A stretch of DNA of 64,000 nt. Origin: ZAX-1 sp046533095 (GTDB lineage Bacteria > Bacillota > Clostridia > Lachnospirales > Lachnospiraceae). The notes under the pieces are model-generated. The model did not search any database and was not told the DNA's origin. It was given only the letters and a program-made list of their open reading frames with translations. Shown piece by piece: positions 51,424 to 60,903 of this stretch; positions within the stretch are counted from its first letter, which is position 1; every line of letters begins with the position of its first letter. Where the stretch lies: positions 152,238 through 216,237 of the forward strand of contig JAJQRA010000024.1 of assembly GCA_046533095.1 (NCBI GenBank). The letters are read 5' to 3'. The translations under genes were made by a program, and so were the position numbers.

Positions 51424-52134
51424 ATGATTAGAATTGCAATCGTAGAAGATGAGGTCGCGCACCGTGACTTGCTCGTAAGTTACATTGCGCGTTATGAAAA
51501 TGAGAGTGGCGAGCAACTGAAAGTCAAGACATTCAAAGATGGTTTTGAGATTCTAGAAGACTACAAATCCGAGTATGAGATTATTTTGCTGGATGTACAG
51601 ATGCCGTTCGTGGATGGTATGCTAACGGCAAAAGAAATCCGCACGATGGATAACGAAGTAGTGTTGATATTTATTACAAATATGGCTCAATATGCAATTC
51701 ATGGATACGAGGTAGAGGCGATGGACTATGTCCTAAAACCCATCAGCTACTTTGCATTTACCCAAAGACTTGAGCGTGCAATTAAAAGGATAGGAAATCG
51801 CAAGGAGAACAATGTTTCGATCAAGGTCAAAGGCGGCAGTAGGCAGTTAAGCGTCTCTGATATCTATTACATCGAAAGTCAGAACCACAACTTAATCTAT
51901 CATACATCGAAGGGCAACTATATATCACAAGGGGCACTTAAAAATGTCGAACCAGAATTGCAATCCATGTATTTTGAGCGAGGCAACAGCGGATATCTGA
52001 TCAATTTAAGACATGTCGATGCTGTGCAAGATGGCTGCGCGTTGGTTGGTGGGGAACATCTTGTGCTTAGCCGATCAAAAAAGAAGTCATTTATGGATGC
52101 GCTTACAAAATATGTTGGTGAGGTGATGAAATGA
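51424..52134 (+). CDS. LytTR-family response regulator
   Basis: A 236-residue regulator of the AgrA/YpdB type. The receiver has VEDE at the N-terminus, the phospho-acceptor Asp in ILLDVQMPFVDG and Lys in VLKPIS. The C-terminal LytTR beta-type DNA-binding domain starts near residue 130 (SDIYYIESQNHNLIYHT; GYLINLRHVDAVQDG). ATG 51424 follows GTAGGAAG; an earlier ATG at 51406 is not supported. It overlaps the kinase gene (ATGA at 52131). Its likely target is the GH3 operon promoter region at 53506-53566. Confidence 0.93.
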   Translation: MIRIAIVEDEVAHRDLLVSYIARYENESGEQLKVKTFKDGFEILEDYKSEYEIILLDVQMPFVDGMLTAKEIRTMDNEVVLIFITNMAQYAIHGYEVEAMDYVLKPISYFAFTQRLERAIKRIGNRKENNVSIKVKGGSRQLSVSDIYYIESQNHNLIYHTSKGNYISQGALKNVEPELQSMYFERGNSGYLINLRHVDAVQDGCALVGGEHLVLSRSKKKSFMDALTKYVGEVMK

Positions 52135-53456
52135 TTGTGCCAATCATGTCTGAAGATCTTCCTGATATCCCGCGTATCTATTCTGCCATTGCCGAATGGA
52201 GTGCATGCCTTACGTGCATTTTATTTATGAGAGAAAGGCTAAAAGGATGGAAACTTGTGGGCATTTGTGCGGTGAACTTGGTGCTTCAATTCGTATTTTG
52301 GATTTTGACAGAGGGCGTGCCTGTGAGCTTATGGATCCCATCAATGATAGCCGCTGCTGGACTCATGTATGCCTTTATCAAGTGTGCAGGATGCGTAAAT
52401 GCTACAGGTGCGGGCTATGAATGTGCACGTGCTTTTGTACTTGCAGAACTTGCGGCATCGCTGGAATGGCAAGTTCATTGTTATCTGTGGCCCGCTAACG
52501 ATGCGAAAAGAGTATGGGCCGTAGCATTGCTCCTAGGTACCTATGTGGCCGTATTTTATATCGTTTCGAGGCTAGAGAAGAAATATACAATCATTGATAA
52601 TAAGATTGGAATCACTCGTAAAGAATGGTTATCAGTCACCGCTATCGGTATCACAATATTTGCAGTAAGCAATCTAAGCTTTGTGACGATTAATACGCCA
52701 TTTAGTGGACAATATGGACGCGAGATCTTTAATATTCGCACAATTGTCGATCTCGGTGGACTTGCATTTCTATATGCCTATCATATCCAATGCCACGACC
52801 ATCGGGCACAGCGTTCGCTCGGATCGATGCAAAATATCCTGAACAATCAATATGCACAGTACCAGCAATCAAAGGAAAGTGTCGATATCATAAACCGAAA
52901 ATACCACGATATGAAGCATCAAATTGCGATTCTTCGAGCGGAGAAAAGTGATGAGGCGCGTAATGCCTATCTTGACGAGATGGAGGAAGATATAAAGGCA
53001 TACGAGGCAGAAAATAAGACAGGCAATGCAGTGCTTGATATACTGCTCACGAGCAAGAGCTTATACTGTTCGCTTCGAGGCATTAGTTTTACCTGTGTCG
53101 CGGATGGAACATTATTAAATTTCATGGATGTAATGGACATCTGTACGATATTTGGAAATGCACTTGACAACGCCATTGAATATACGGAAAAGATTGAAGA
53201 TTTTGAAAAACGGCTGATTCATGTCACGGTCTTTCATCAAAAGGGCTTCTTGGTGATACGTTTTGAAAATTACTATGAAGGCCGCGAACTGCCATCTGGT
53301 GAGCTTCCAAAGACGAGTAAGAAAGATAAAGACTATCATGGATTCGGGTTAAAGAGTATACGTTTCATCGCCCAAAAGTATGATGGAACGGCGACTGTTG
53401 ATATCAATGGATGCTGGTTTGAACTAAAAATTTTGATTCCGCTTGTGAATGGATGA
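52131..53456 (+). CDS. GHKL-type sensor histidine kinase (AgrC-like)
   Basis: 441 residues. Six or so N-terminal transmembrane helices (about residues 10-215) are followed by a coiled linker with the phospho-acceptor region RKYHDMKHQIAIL. The GHKL ATPase domain has IFGNALDNAIEYTEK and HGFGLKSI. The arrangement is typical of peptide or small-molecule sensors paired with LytTR regulators. It is translationally coupled to the regulator. The external ligand is unknown; genes downstream encode beta-glucosidase-type enzymes. Confidence 0.92.
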   Translation: MIVPIMSEDLPDIPRIYSAIAEWSACLTCILFMRERLKGWKLVGICAVNLVLQFVFWILTEGVPVSLWIPSMIAAAGLMYAFIKCAGCVNATGAGYECARAFVLAELAASLEWQVHCYLWPANDAKRVWAVALLLGTYVAVFYIVSRLEKKYTIIDNKIGITRKEWLSVTAIGITIFAVSNLSFVTINTPFSGQYGREIFNIRTIVDLGGLAFLYAYHIQCHDHRAQRSLGSMQNILNNQYAQYQQSKESVDIINRKYHDMKHQIAILRAEKSDEARNAYLDEMEEDIKAYEAENKTGNAVLDILLTSKSLYCSLRGISFTCVADGTLLNFMDVMDICTIFGNALDNAIEYTEKIEDFEKRLIHVTVFHQKGFLVIRFENYYEGRELPSGELPKTSKKDKDYHGFGLKSIRFIAQKYDGTATVDINGCWFELKILIPLVNG

Positions 53457-53505
53457 TACCATTTTTATTTCATGTTTATGAAATTTTAATCCCTCATGTT
53501 CCAAT

Positions 53506-53566
53506 TACGCAAAAATAATGCAAATTATGCAAAAAATATGCATGAGAAAGCATATCGTGATATGAT
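53506..53566 (+). promoter_or_regulatory. Promoter of the GH3 operon with phased ATGCAAA-like repeats
   Basis: Four copies of (T)AYGCAAA-like motifs have their GC step at 53509, 53520, 53529 and 53540, that is every 9-11 bases on one face of the helix. They lead into an extended -10, TGATATGAT (53558-53566), that has no good -35 box. This suits activation by a bound regulator, probably the LytTR protein encoded upstream (inference). Confidence 0.55.
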
Positions 53567-53621
53567 TTCCCTATGTTAAAAATACGCATCTAAAGTGCGA
53601 AAAAATGGAGGGAAAAGGAAT

Positions 53622-56504
53622 ATGCTTAGTATTAATTTTGATGATGTAATTGGGGTTCTAAAATCATGTGCGCCATATCTGATTTTTTTCGGGGTAGTGT
53701 TGATTTTAGGTATTATTACGCTTATTGTGGGGGGAAAACTAAAAAAGCCCAAAAGAAAGCTGGTGAGATCGCAGACGGGGATTGCAATACTTCTCGCATT
53801 GATTATAGCTGTTAATTTGATTTGCTTTATTCCAATGTCTAGCTTGATCTCGCTTGCAACCGGAAATGGAACAATTCAGGACGAGACTTCAGCAGAAGCG
53901 ACGCAACTATGTATTGACATTGCAAAAGAAGGCATTGTCCTTTTGCAAAATGAAGATTCCATTTTACCTTTGAAAAATTCAGAAAACTTAAATGTATTTG
54001 GATGGGCTTCCACAAATCCATGTTATGGCGGTACAGGTTCGGGTTCCTTATCCGATGCATATGAAACGGAGACGTTGCTAAGTGGACTGCTGGATGCAGG
54101 ATATAACTTAAATACTGAGTTATCAGATTTTTACACATCTTATCGAGCGGATCGCCCGGAGGTTGGAATGTTTGCGCAGGATTGGACGTTGCCGGAGCCT
54201 ACAGCAGATTCCTACAGTGATGCATTATTGGCAGGGGCGAAAGAATTTTCTGATACTGCACTTGTTGTAATTACGCGTGTTGGTGGAGAAGGCGCTGATA
54301 TACCGACAGATGTAAGCAAAGTTAATTATACGGATAATTCTGATGATTACAAGGACTTTGAAGTTGGAGAGCATTACTTGCAATTAAGCCGCACGGAAAA
54401 AGATATGGTGGAACTTGTTTGTGATAACTTTGATAATGTAATCTTTGTGTATAATGGTGCCAACGCTATGGAACTTGCTTTTGTCAATGACTACAGTCAG
54501 ATTAAGGGCGTAATCTGGTGTCCTGGCACAGGGCAATCCGGTTTTAAGGCCCTAGGAGAAATTGTGCATGGAGAGGTGAACCCGTCAGGGAAAACAAGTG
54601 ATACCTTTATCAAAGATTTGACCTTAACGCCCGTTTACAATAATATCGGCAAGTTTAACTATACAAATATGGATGAGTTTGCATCAGAGAGCTTTGGCGA
54701 ACAAACGCTTCCAAGCTTTGTAAACTATGTGGAAGGCATTTATGTAGGATATCGCTTCTATGAGACAGCAGCGGATGAGGGCCTTATTAAGTATGAAGAT
54801 GAAGTCCTTTACCCATTTGGATTTGGCCTTTCGTATTCAACATTCAAGCAGACAATGGGGAAAATGACAGAGTCAAATGGACAGTTATCTTTTGATGTTA
54901 CAGTAGAAAATACTGGGAATGTAGGTGGCAAGGATGTTGTGGAGATTTATTATAATCCACCTTATACAAATGGGGGCGTTGAAAAATCAACAGCAAACTT
55001 AATCGCATTTGATAAAACCGATGAGCTAGCTCCGGGAGAATCGCAGACAATTCCGATCTCTTTTTCGATTGAGGAAATGGCTTCTTATGATAGCTCCGAT
55101 CAAGGTGGCTATGTGCTAGAGTCTGGTGATTATGGAATTTCTTTAAGAACAGATTCTCATACGATTGTTGAGGAACAAACTTATACGTTAGACAGTGAAA
55201 TAAGGTATGACGATGGTCGTTCATCCGATGCTATCGTTGCAACAAATCAATTTTCGGATGCCATAGGAGAGGCTACCTATCTTTCTCGTGCAGACGCTTT
55301 TGCGAATTATGATATCGCTACAGCAGCACCAAAAAGTTTTTCAATGCCGGAAGAATATAAATCAGAATTTGTAACAAACATAAATTATAACCCTGAAGAT
55401 TTTAATGACAATAATGATGAGATGCCTGTAACTGGCGCGAAGAATGGACTTACTGCGAATGATTTGCGTGGGGTGGATTACGAGGATCCACAATGGGAGG
55501 ATCTATTGGATCAACTGACTGTTGGTGAGATGGATTCGATCATTTCATTAGGTGGTTATCAGACGCCGGAAATTTCTAGTATAGGACTTGTACAGACGAT
55601 TAATTGCGATGGCCCCGCTTCTATCAATAATAATTTTACGGGAACAGGTTCCATTGGTTTTCCATCAGCAATTATGATTGCTTCGACATGGAATCATAAG
55701 CTGGCATCTGCTTTCGGAGAAAGTATTGGAAAAATGGCAGCAGAAATGGGAGTTTCAGGTTGGTATGCACCAGCTATGAACACGCACCGCTCAGCTTTCG
55801 CAGGACGTAACTTCGAGTATTATTCAGAAGATGGATTTTTAGCTGGAACAATGGCGGCAAAGGCTGTGTTAGGAGCAGAAAAAGAGGGCGTTTTTGCTTT
55901 CATCAAACATTTTGCCTTAAACGATCAAGAAGATAATCGAAATAGTATGCTTTGTACATGGTCAGAGGAACAGCCGATACGGGAAATCTATTTAAAACCA
56001 TTTGAAATGGCTGTAAAAGAAGGTGGCGCAAAGGCTGCTATGTCATCCTTTAACTTTATTGGAACTACTTATGCAGGTGCAAATCCTCAATTGCTAAATA
56101 TAGTTCTTCGTGATGAATGGGGATTTAGAGGTTTTGTCTTGACTGATTATTTTGGGGTATATGGATATCAGAATGCAGATCAGGAAGTTAGAAATGGGAA
56201 TGATATTATGTTAGTACCATATGAGACAGAAACAAACCATGTAAAAGATCAAAAGAGTGCAACTAGTATCAAAGCGATGCGACAGTCAACTAAAAATATA
56301 ATATATACAGTTGTAAATAGCAGATCTTATTCACCGGAAGTGCTGGATATGAGCACACCGACATGGAAGATTGTAGCAGTTGTTATTGATGTACTGCTTG
56401 GTCTTGCTATCATTGCACTAGAGGTAGCAGCGATTAAAAAATATCGCAGGCGTACAACAGAGATAGACACATTAGGGACAGAACCGCCAATTTCTTTAAA
56501 ATAA
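53622..56504 (+). CDS. Membrane-anchored, domain-permuted GH3 glycoside hydrolase (beta-glucosidase type)
   Basis: A 960-residue protein. Two N-terminal transmembrane helices (about 16-38 and 52-75) and one near the C-terminus (about 915-937). Between them the usual GH3 order is reversed: the alpha/beta sandwich domain (LQNEDSILPLKN, then PFGFGLSYSTF) and a fibronectin III-like domain (VENTGNVGGKDVVEIYY) come first. The TIM-barrel-like catalytic domain follows (NCDGPASINN, GRNFEYYSEDGFLAG, FIKHFALNDQE), with the nucleophile Asp in VLTDYFGV. The barrel is expected outside the cell. ATG 53622 is preceded by GGAGGGAAAAGG. It is followed at once by a second GH3 gene. Confidence 0.9.
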   Translation: MLSINFDDVIGVLKSCAPYLIFFGVVLILGIITLIVGGKLKKPKRKLVRSQTGIAILLALIIAVNLICFIPMSSLISLATGNGTIQDETSAEATQLCIDIAKEGIVLLQNEDSILPLKNSENLNVFGWASTNPCYGGTGSGSLSDAYETETLLSGLLDAGYNLNTELSDFYTSYRADRPEVGMFAQDWTLPEPTADSYSDALLAGAKEFSDTALVVITRVGGEGADIPTDVSKVNYTDNSDDYKDFEVGEHYLQLSRTEKDMVELVCDNFDNVIFVYNGANAMELAFVNDYSQIKGVIWCPGTGQSGFKALGEIVHGEVNPSGKTSDTFIKDLTLTPVYNNIGKFNYTNMDEFASESFGEQTLPSFVNYVEGIYVGYRFYETAADEGLIKYEDEVLYPFGFGLSYSTFKQTMGKMTESNGQLSFDVTVENTGNVGGKDVVEIYYNPPYTNGGVEKSTANLIAFDKTDELAPGESQTIPISFSIEEMASYDSSDQGGYVLESGDYGISLRTDSHTIVEEQTYTLDSEIRYDDGRSSDAIVATNQFSDAIGEATYLSRADAFANYDIATAAPKSFSMPEEYKSEFVTNINYNPEDFNDNNDEMPVTGAKNGLTANDLRGVDYEDPQWEDLLDQLTVGEMDSIISLGGYQTPEISSIGLVQTINCDGPASINNNFTGTGSIGFPSAIMIASTWNHKLASAFGESIGKMAAEMGVSGWYAPAMNTHRSAFAGRNFEYYSEDGFLAGTMAAKAVLGAEKEGVFAFIKHFALNDQEDNRNSMLCTWSEEQPIREIYLKPFEMAVKEGGAKAAMSSFNFIGTTYAGANPQLLNIVLRDEWGFRGFVLTDYFGVYGYQNADQEVRNGNDIMLVPYETETNHVKDQKSATSIKAMRQSTKNIIYTVVNSRSYSPEVLDMSTPTWKIVAVVIDVLLGLAIIALEVAAIKKYRRRTTEIDTLGTEPPISLK

Positions 56505-56536
56505 TGACAGGCATTGACCTAAGGAGGTTTTCCAAA

Positions 56537-59062
56537 ATGAAGTATGCAGCATTGATTAATCAGATGACGCTAGAGGAGAAAGCATCACTTTTCTCCGGAG
56601 AAGGGCAGTTCTACACAAAGACAGTAGAGTGGCTTGGTATCCCTTCTATGTATCTCTCAGATGGTCCCCACGGCGTGCGAAAGCAAGCAGGTGCGAGTGA
56701 CCATCTAGGGCTCAATGCCAGCCTCCCTGCAACATGCTATCCAACAGCTGCCACAATTGCAAATTCTTGGGATGCAGACTTAGGCGAGCAGCTCGGGCAG
56801 CATCTTGGAAAAGAGGCGGCAAGCCAGGGCGTCAATGTGCTTTTGGGCCCTGGGCTCAATATCAAACGTAGTCCATTATGCGGTCGTAATTTCGAGTATT
56901 TTTCGGAAGATCCCTATCTATCGGGTAAGATGGCGGCAGCATATATTCGGGGCATCCAAGCGGAAGGTATCTGCGCCTGCCCCAAACATTTTGCGGTCAA
57001 CAGCCAAGAACTGCTTCGTATGCATAGTGATTCAATTGTAGACGAACGAGCGTTTCACGAAATTTACCTCACAGGTTTTGAAATTGCTGTCAAAGAAGGT
57101 AAGCCGCTCTCAATTATGACCTCATATAACAAAATCAATGGCACCTATGCCAGTGAAAATCGGATGATGCTAAGAGACATCCTCGTAGAGAAATGGGGCT
57201 TTGAAGGCTTTGCCGTGACAGATTGGGGTGGAAGCAACGACCGCGCAAATGGTGTAATGGCAGGCAATCATTTGGAGATGCCGACCACCTATGGTGATGG
57301 CGACCGCGAACTGCTTGCGGCTGTAAGAGATGGCCGATTGAAAGAATCGATTATTGACGAGATGCTGGACGAATATCTACAGGTACTATTTAGGACACAG
57401 ATTAAAGAATCAAGAAAGAAAAATTCATTTGATATGGATGCACATCATGATTTTGCAAGAAAAGCTGCAACGGCAAGCATCGTGCTGCTTAAAAATGAAG
57501 TGGATATCTTGCCATTGCAGTCTCATTCAAAAGTTGCGGTCATCGGTGATTTTGCAAAAGTGCCACGATATCAAGGCCATGGGTCAAGTGTAGTCAATCC
57601 GACAAAACTCGACAATCCACTTGCATGTCTAAAAGAGAGCTCATTAAATCTCATTGGCTATGCGGCAGGGTTTCGTCGTCACGGAGGTGATGACGCGTCA
57701 TTGCTTGCGGAAGCAAAAGAGCTTGCCCATAAAGCAGATTGTATTCTTTTGTTTTTAGGCTTAGACGAGATGAGCGAGTCTGAGGGGATGGATCGCAGCC
57801 ACATGCGTATTCATCAGAATCAAGTTACATTGTTAAATGAAATTGCAGATATCAACCCCAATATCGTCATCATCTTTTCAGGTGGCGCACCGGTCGAGAT
57901 GCCATGGATTAGTAAATGCAAGGCAATGCTCCATGGGTATCTAGGAGGGCAAGGCGGTGGTTTCGCAATTGTAGATATACTTACAGGCAAAGTCAATCCA
58001 TCCGGAAAACTTGCAGAGACATGGCCGATATCCTATGATGATACTCCTGCGAAAAGGTATTATCCCGGCAAAGAAAAGACATCGGAGTACCGTGAAAGTA
58101 TCTATGTTGGCTATCGATATTATGACAAGGTTCAAAGGCAGGTTCGCTTCCCTTTTGGGTATGGCCTAAGCTACACGAGTTTTGAATATTCAGATCTTGC
58201 CGTGGATGATTCTATTGTAACATTTGCAATTACCAACACCGGAAGTGTTGCTGGTTTGGAGATTTCTCAATTATATATTGGGTTGCCTAAGAGCCGTATT
58301 TATCGTCCTACATGTGAATTAAAGGGCTTCGCAAAGACAGCACTGCAGCCAGGTGAGACAAAGGTTGCCTCAATACCATTGGACGATAAGGCTTTTCGCT
58401 ATTTTAATATATCGACAAAACAATATGAAGTGGAGGGTGGACAATATCTTCTGCAAATAGGTGCATCCAGTCAGGATATCCGTTTGCATACGATGCATGA
58501 GGTTTTAGGAAGCGATCACGCAGATGATGCAAATGATGTCAAGGATGCAAACAATGTCAAGGATGTAAACGATGCAAACGATGTCAAGGATGTCAATGAT
58601 GTAAGCGATGCAAATGATATGAATGCCTTTTCTGAAATATCATGCTACAATTTAGGGACAATTGAAGATGTCAAGGATGAAGAGTGGGCAAAACTGCTTG
58701 GAAGGGACATTCCAAAGACAACATGGAACCGCTCAAAATTTCTTGAGCGCAACGATACCTTCTCACAGCTATTCTACGCAAAGTCATGGATTGGTAGATT
58801 TGTATATTTTATTCTAACCACTTTGAAAAATAAATCGGAGAAAAAAGGCGCACCTGACTTAAATATCTTATTTATCTACAACATGCCATTTCGTGCAATT
58901 GCAAAGATGATGGGGCAGGTATTTGATTTGGCAATGGTGGATGCTCTGCTTGAGATCTTTAATGGGCACTTTTTTAAAGGAACAGGACATCTGATAAAGG
59001 CGAAGATTGCAAAAACAAAAGCGACGAAAGACACTGCGAACAGATTGGCTGATTCAAAATAA
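56537..59062 (+). CDS. GH3 glycoside hydrolase (beta-glucosidase type), cytosolic
   Basis: 841 residues with canonical GH3 order. The (beta/alpha)8 domain has YLSDGPHGVRKQ, GRNFEYFSEDPYLSGKM, CPKHFAVNSQE and the nucleophile Asp in AVTDWGGSNDR. The alpha/beta sandwich domain has LLKNEVDILPL and FLGLDEMSESEGMDR, followed by a fibronectin III-like domain (PFGYGLSYTSFEY; AGLEISQLYIG). No signal peptide. A low-complexity Asp/Asn/Val/Lys repeat (residues 664-696) separates a ~145-residue C-terminal helical extension. ATG 56537 has AAGGAGG ten bases upstream; ATG 56504 overlaps the previous stop and lacks a site. It may hydrolyse beta-glucosides released by the membrane-bound partner. Confidence 0.93.
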   Translation: MKYAALINQMTLEEKASLFSGEGQFYTKTVEWLGIPSMYLSDGPHGVRKQAGASDHLGLNASLPATCYPTAATIANSWDADLGEQLGQHLGKEAASQGVNVLLGPGLNIKRSPLCGRNFEYFSEDPYLSGKMAAAYIRGIQAEGICACPKHFAVNSQELLRMHSDSIVDERAFHEIYLTGFEIAVKEGKPLSIMTSYNKINGTYASENRMMLRDILVEKWGFEGFAVTDWGGSNDRANGVMAGNHLEMPTTYGDGDRELLAAVRDGRLKESIIDEMLDEYLQVLFRTQIKESRKKNSFDMDAHHDFARKAATASIVLLKNEVDILPLQSHSKVAVIGDFAKVPRYQGHGSSVVNPTKLDNPLACLKESSLNLIGYAAGFRRHGGDDASLLAEAKELAHKADCILLFLGLDEMSESEGMDRSHMRIHQNQVTLLNEIADINPNIVIIFSGGAPVEMPWISKCKAMLHGYLGGQGGGFAIVDILTGKVNPSGKLAETWPISYDDTPAKRYYPGKEKTSEYRESIYVGYRYYDKVQRQVRFPFGYGLSYTSFEYSDLAVDDSIVTFAITNTGSVAGLEISQLYIGLPKSRIYRPTCELKGFAKTALQPGETKVASIPLDDKAFRYFNISTKQYEVEGGQYLLQIGASSQDIRLHTMHEVLGSDHADDANDVKDANNVKDVNDANDVKDVNDVSDANDMNAFSEISCYNLGTIEDVKDEEWAKLLGRDIPKTTWNRSKFLERNDTFSQLFYAKSWIGRFVYFILTTLKNKSEKKGAPDLNILFIYNMPFRAIAKMMGQVFDLAMVDALLEIFNGHFFKGTGHLIKAKIAKTKATKDTANRLADSK
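58526..58624 (+). repeat. Eleven 9-bp coding repeats in the second GH3 gene
   Basis: Units of consensus GATGYMAAY in frame with the gene, coding for repeats of Asp-(Ala/Val)-(Asn/Lys). Copy number can change without breaking the frame. The run separates the GH3 core from the C-terminal extension. Confidence 0.85.
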
Positions 59063-59079
59063 ACAAGATGAGGAATGAT

Positions 59080-59697
59080 ATGAGTGACAATGAAAAAAAG
59101 ATGACAACATCAAAAGGGATAAAAGGTGTGTGGCAACGATTTAAAGTAGCACATCCAACGATTGCACAGTTTTTAGTGTTTTTTATATTGTCCAATGGAG
59201 TGACAATTTTGCAGATGCTGATGATGCCAATTCTTCGCAGTGTGTTTGATGGGACGAGTTTGGTACAGACTGCATTTCAAGTATTCCCAATTGGGCACAA
59301 TACAGATGGCTCGCAATATTATATATTTAATTATGCGGCCGGTGCAATTTCCGGTGATGGCAGTGGTGGCGGATTGGCATATTTTCTTTCCGTGCAGATT
59401 ACGATGGGCATTGCGCAGGTGATCAATTTCTTTGCACAGCGCAATGTGACATTTAAATCCAATGGCTCAATCTGGAAAGCGGCTCTTTGGTATGTGCTCG
59501 CCTATATCGTAATCACGCTTGTTGCAGGCGCACTGCAAGGACTTTACAAAGCACCGATCTACAATATTTTGATGCGTGCAATGGGTAGCACAGGCGAGAC
59601 ATTTGCGGACTTTATCACGATGATTATCAATTCCGCGATATCATTTTGGGTATTTTTCCCTATATTTAAGGTAATCTTTCGAAGTAAAGCCGAATAG
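59080..59697 (+). CDS. GtrA-like multi-spanning membrane protein
   Basis: 205 residues with about four transmembrane helices (QFLVFFILSNGVTILQMLMM, YFLSVQITMGIAQVINFF, ALWYVLAYIVITLVAGAL and a C-terminal one). The segment NFFAQRNVTFKSNG matches the GtrA-like family signature (xFxxRxWTFxx), found in proteins that move lipid-linked sugars across membranes. A Gly/Ser/Asp-rich loop (AGAISGDGSGGGLAYF) is unusual for the short GtrA proteins. ATG 59080 has AGGA six bases upstream. It is the last gene of the GH3 operon. Confidence 0.75.
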   Translation: MSDNEKKMTTSKGIKGVWQRFKVAHPTIAQFLVFFILSNGVTILQMLMMPILRSVFDGTSLVQTAFQVFPIGHNTDGSQYYIFNYAAGAISGDGSGGGLAYFLSVQITMGIAQVINFFAQRNVTFKSNGSIWKAALWYVLAYIVITLVAGALQGLYKAPIYNILMRAMGSTGETFADFITMIINSAISFWVFFPIFKVIFRSKAE

Positions 59698-59891
59698 GGG
59701 AAGGTCTATATACAAAGGCTGCTGACGGTGATGACTGGGTTGATGGATTTGGATTGCCAAATCAAGTAAGCTCACCTATTTTCAGTACCCACATATAGGG
59801 TTCCTTTGCAAGGGATTAAATGTGTGGGCGTTGATTTATGCTACAAAAGCAGCACCGGCCACTACTTATTTTGATACAATGTACAGCAGGC

Positions 59892-59938
59892 AAAAAGCCG
59901 TCTAAATCCCAATAACAAAGGGATTTGGACGGCTTTTT
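59892..59938. terminator. Bidirectional intrinsic terminator
   Basis: AAAAAGCCGTCTAAATCCC (59892-59910) pairs with GGGATTTGGACGGCTTTTT (59920-59938), nine-base loop, one mismatch. It serves the GH3 operon and the convergent tag operon. Confidence 0.85.
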
Positions 59939-60065
59939 AAGTTTTAACGATTAAGGTGCAGACGGAGTTTTGAGATTTTATCGAAACAATGTCGGGAAAT
60001 TCTGCACAGGTCAAATGCTCCGCCATATTTTTACCGATACCGGGGATTTTAGTTAGGTTGGCCAT
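59937..60065 (-). pseudogene. Truncated helix-hairpin-helix protein (Cdd1-like)
   Basis: A 42-codon gene starting MANLTKIPGIGKNMAEHLTC, the helix-hairpin-helix opening of the ~90-residue family annotated as pathogenicity locus protein Cdd1. The second half is replaced by unrelated residues and a stop at the terminator. ATG 60065 follows GGGTGAG. It is ten bases downstream of tag and probably cotranscribed with it. Confidence 0.6.
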
Positions 60066-60075
60066 AACTGTACAC

Positions 60076-60627
60076 TCACCCTTTAAACGCGCAGTTCTCA
60101 ATATGGTCATTGACCACTCCGACCGCTTGTAAGTAGCTGTAAACAATCGTACTGCCGACAAACTTAAAACCGAACTTTTTCATATCTTTGCTGATTTTGT
60201 CTGATAGTGGCGTTGTTGCAGGCATTTTACCCTGCTCTTGCCAGTGGTTCACGAGCGGCTTGCCGTCAACGCAACCCCAAATGAAGTCACTAAGTGAACC
60301 AAGGTTTATGACAGCTTGTGCGTTGGCAATTGCGGCGTTGACTTTCAGCTTGTTACGCACAATGCCACTGTTTTGGAGCAGTTCGGCAATTTTGTTTTCG
60401 TCATAAGCGGCAATTTTGCCTATATCCCAGTTATCAAAAGCGGCGCGGTAATTCTCACGTTTATGCAGTATGCACGACCACGACAAGCCCGCTTGCGCCC
60501 CTTCAAGAATAAGCATTTCAAAGAGCATTCGCTCGTCAAAACACGGTTTGCCCCACTGATTGTCGTGATATTCGCGCATAAGTTCATCGGAAACATCACC
60601 CCAAGGGCAGCGAATCATTTTATTCAT
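60076..60627 (-). CDS. tag: DNA-3-methyladenine glycosylase I
   Basis: A 183-residue base-excision repair enzyme that removes 3-methyladenine. RCPWGDVSDELMREYHDNQWG at the N-terminus provides the zinc-binding Cys and His; GVVNDHIENC at the C-terminus provides the second His/Cys pair. The catalytic-pocket Glu and the AGLSWSCILHKRENYR segment are conserved. Length is typical. Its start overlaps the stop of the small membrane-protein gene upstream, suggesting a cotranscribed unit. Confidence 0.95.
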   Translation of the reverse strand: MNKMIRCPWGDVSDELMREYHDNQWGKPCFDERMLFEMLILEGAQAGLSWSCILHKRENYRAAFDNWDIGKIAAYDENKIAELLQNSGIVRNKLKVNAAIANAQAVINLGSLSDFIWGCVDGKPLVNHWQEQGKMPATTPLSDKISKDMKKFGFKFVGSTIVYSYLQAVGVVNDHIENCAFKG

Positions 60628-60902
60628 ATCCCAACTACCTCCGACATTCGTCTAATATCGCCTGCAATCATTTGCATTCCACCTATCAAACAGGCAACTG
60701 TAGGAGACACCGCTATTGCCAAATATATAAGCGAGATCCAAGGCTGATAATTCACATAAAATTCACGGAACGATAAGCTCCAAGGGTGTTTAACTATAAC
60801 CCAACCGAAAATATCAAACACAATTGTAATTCCTATCCAAATTAGACCTGTTATTATCGCATCAGACAGCGTGATTATTGTCAAATGTCCAAAATTCTGC
60901 AT
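60624..60902 (-). CDS. Small membrane protein, unknown function
   Basis: 92 residues with two clear hydrophobic helices (about 13-37, IITGLIWIGITIVFDIFGWVIV, and 56-78, LIYLAIAVSPTVACLIGGMQ) and a basic C-terminus. No recognised family. It overlaps the tag start by four bases and lies one base after the flavodoxin-ferredoxin gene, so it belongs to that operon. Confidence 0.55.
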   Translation of the reverse strand: MQNFGHLTIITLSDAIITGLIWIGITIVFDIFGWVIVKHPWSLSFREFYVNYQPWISLIYLAIAVSPTVACLIGGMQMIAGDIRRMSEVVGI

Positions 60903-60903
60903 T

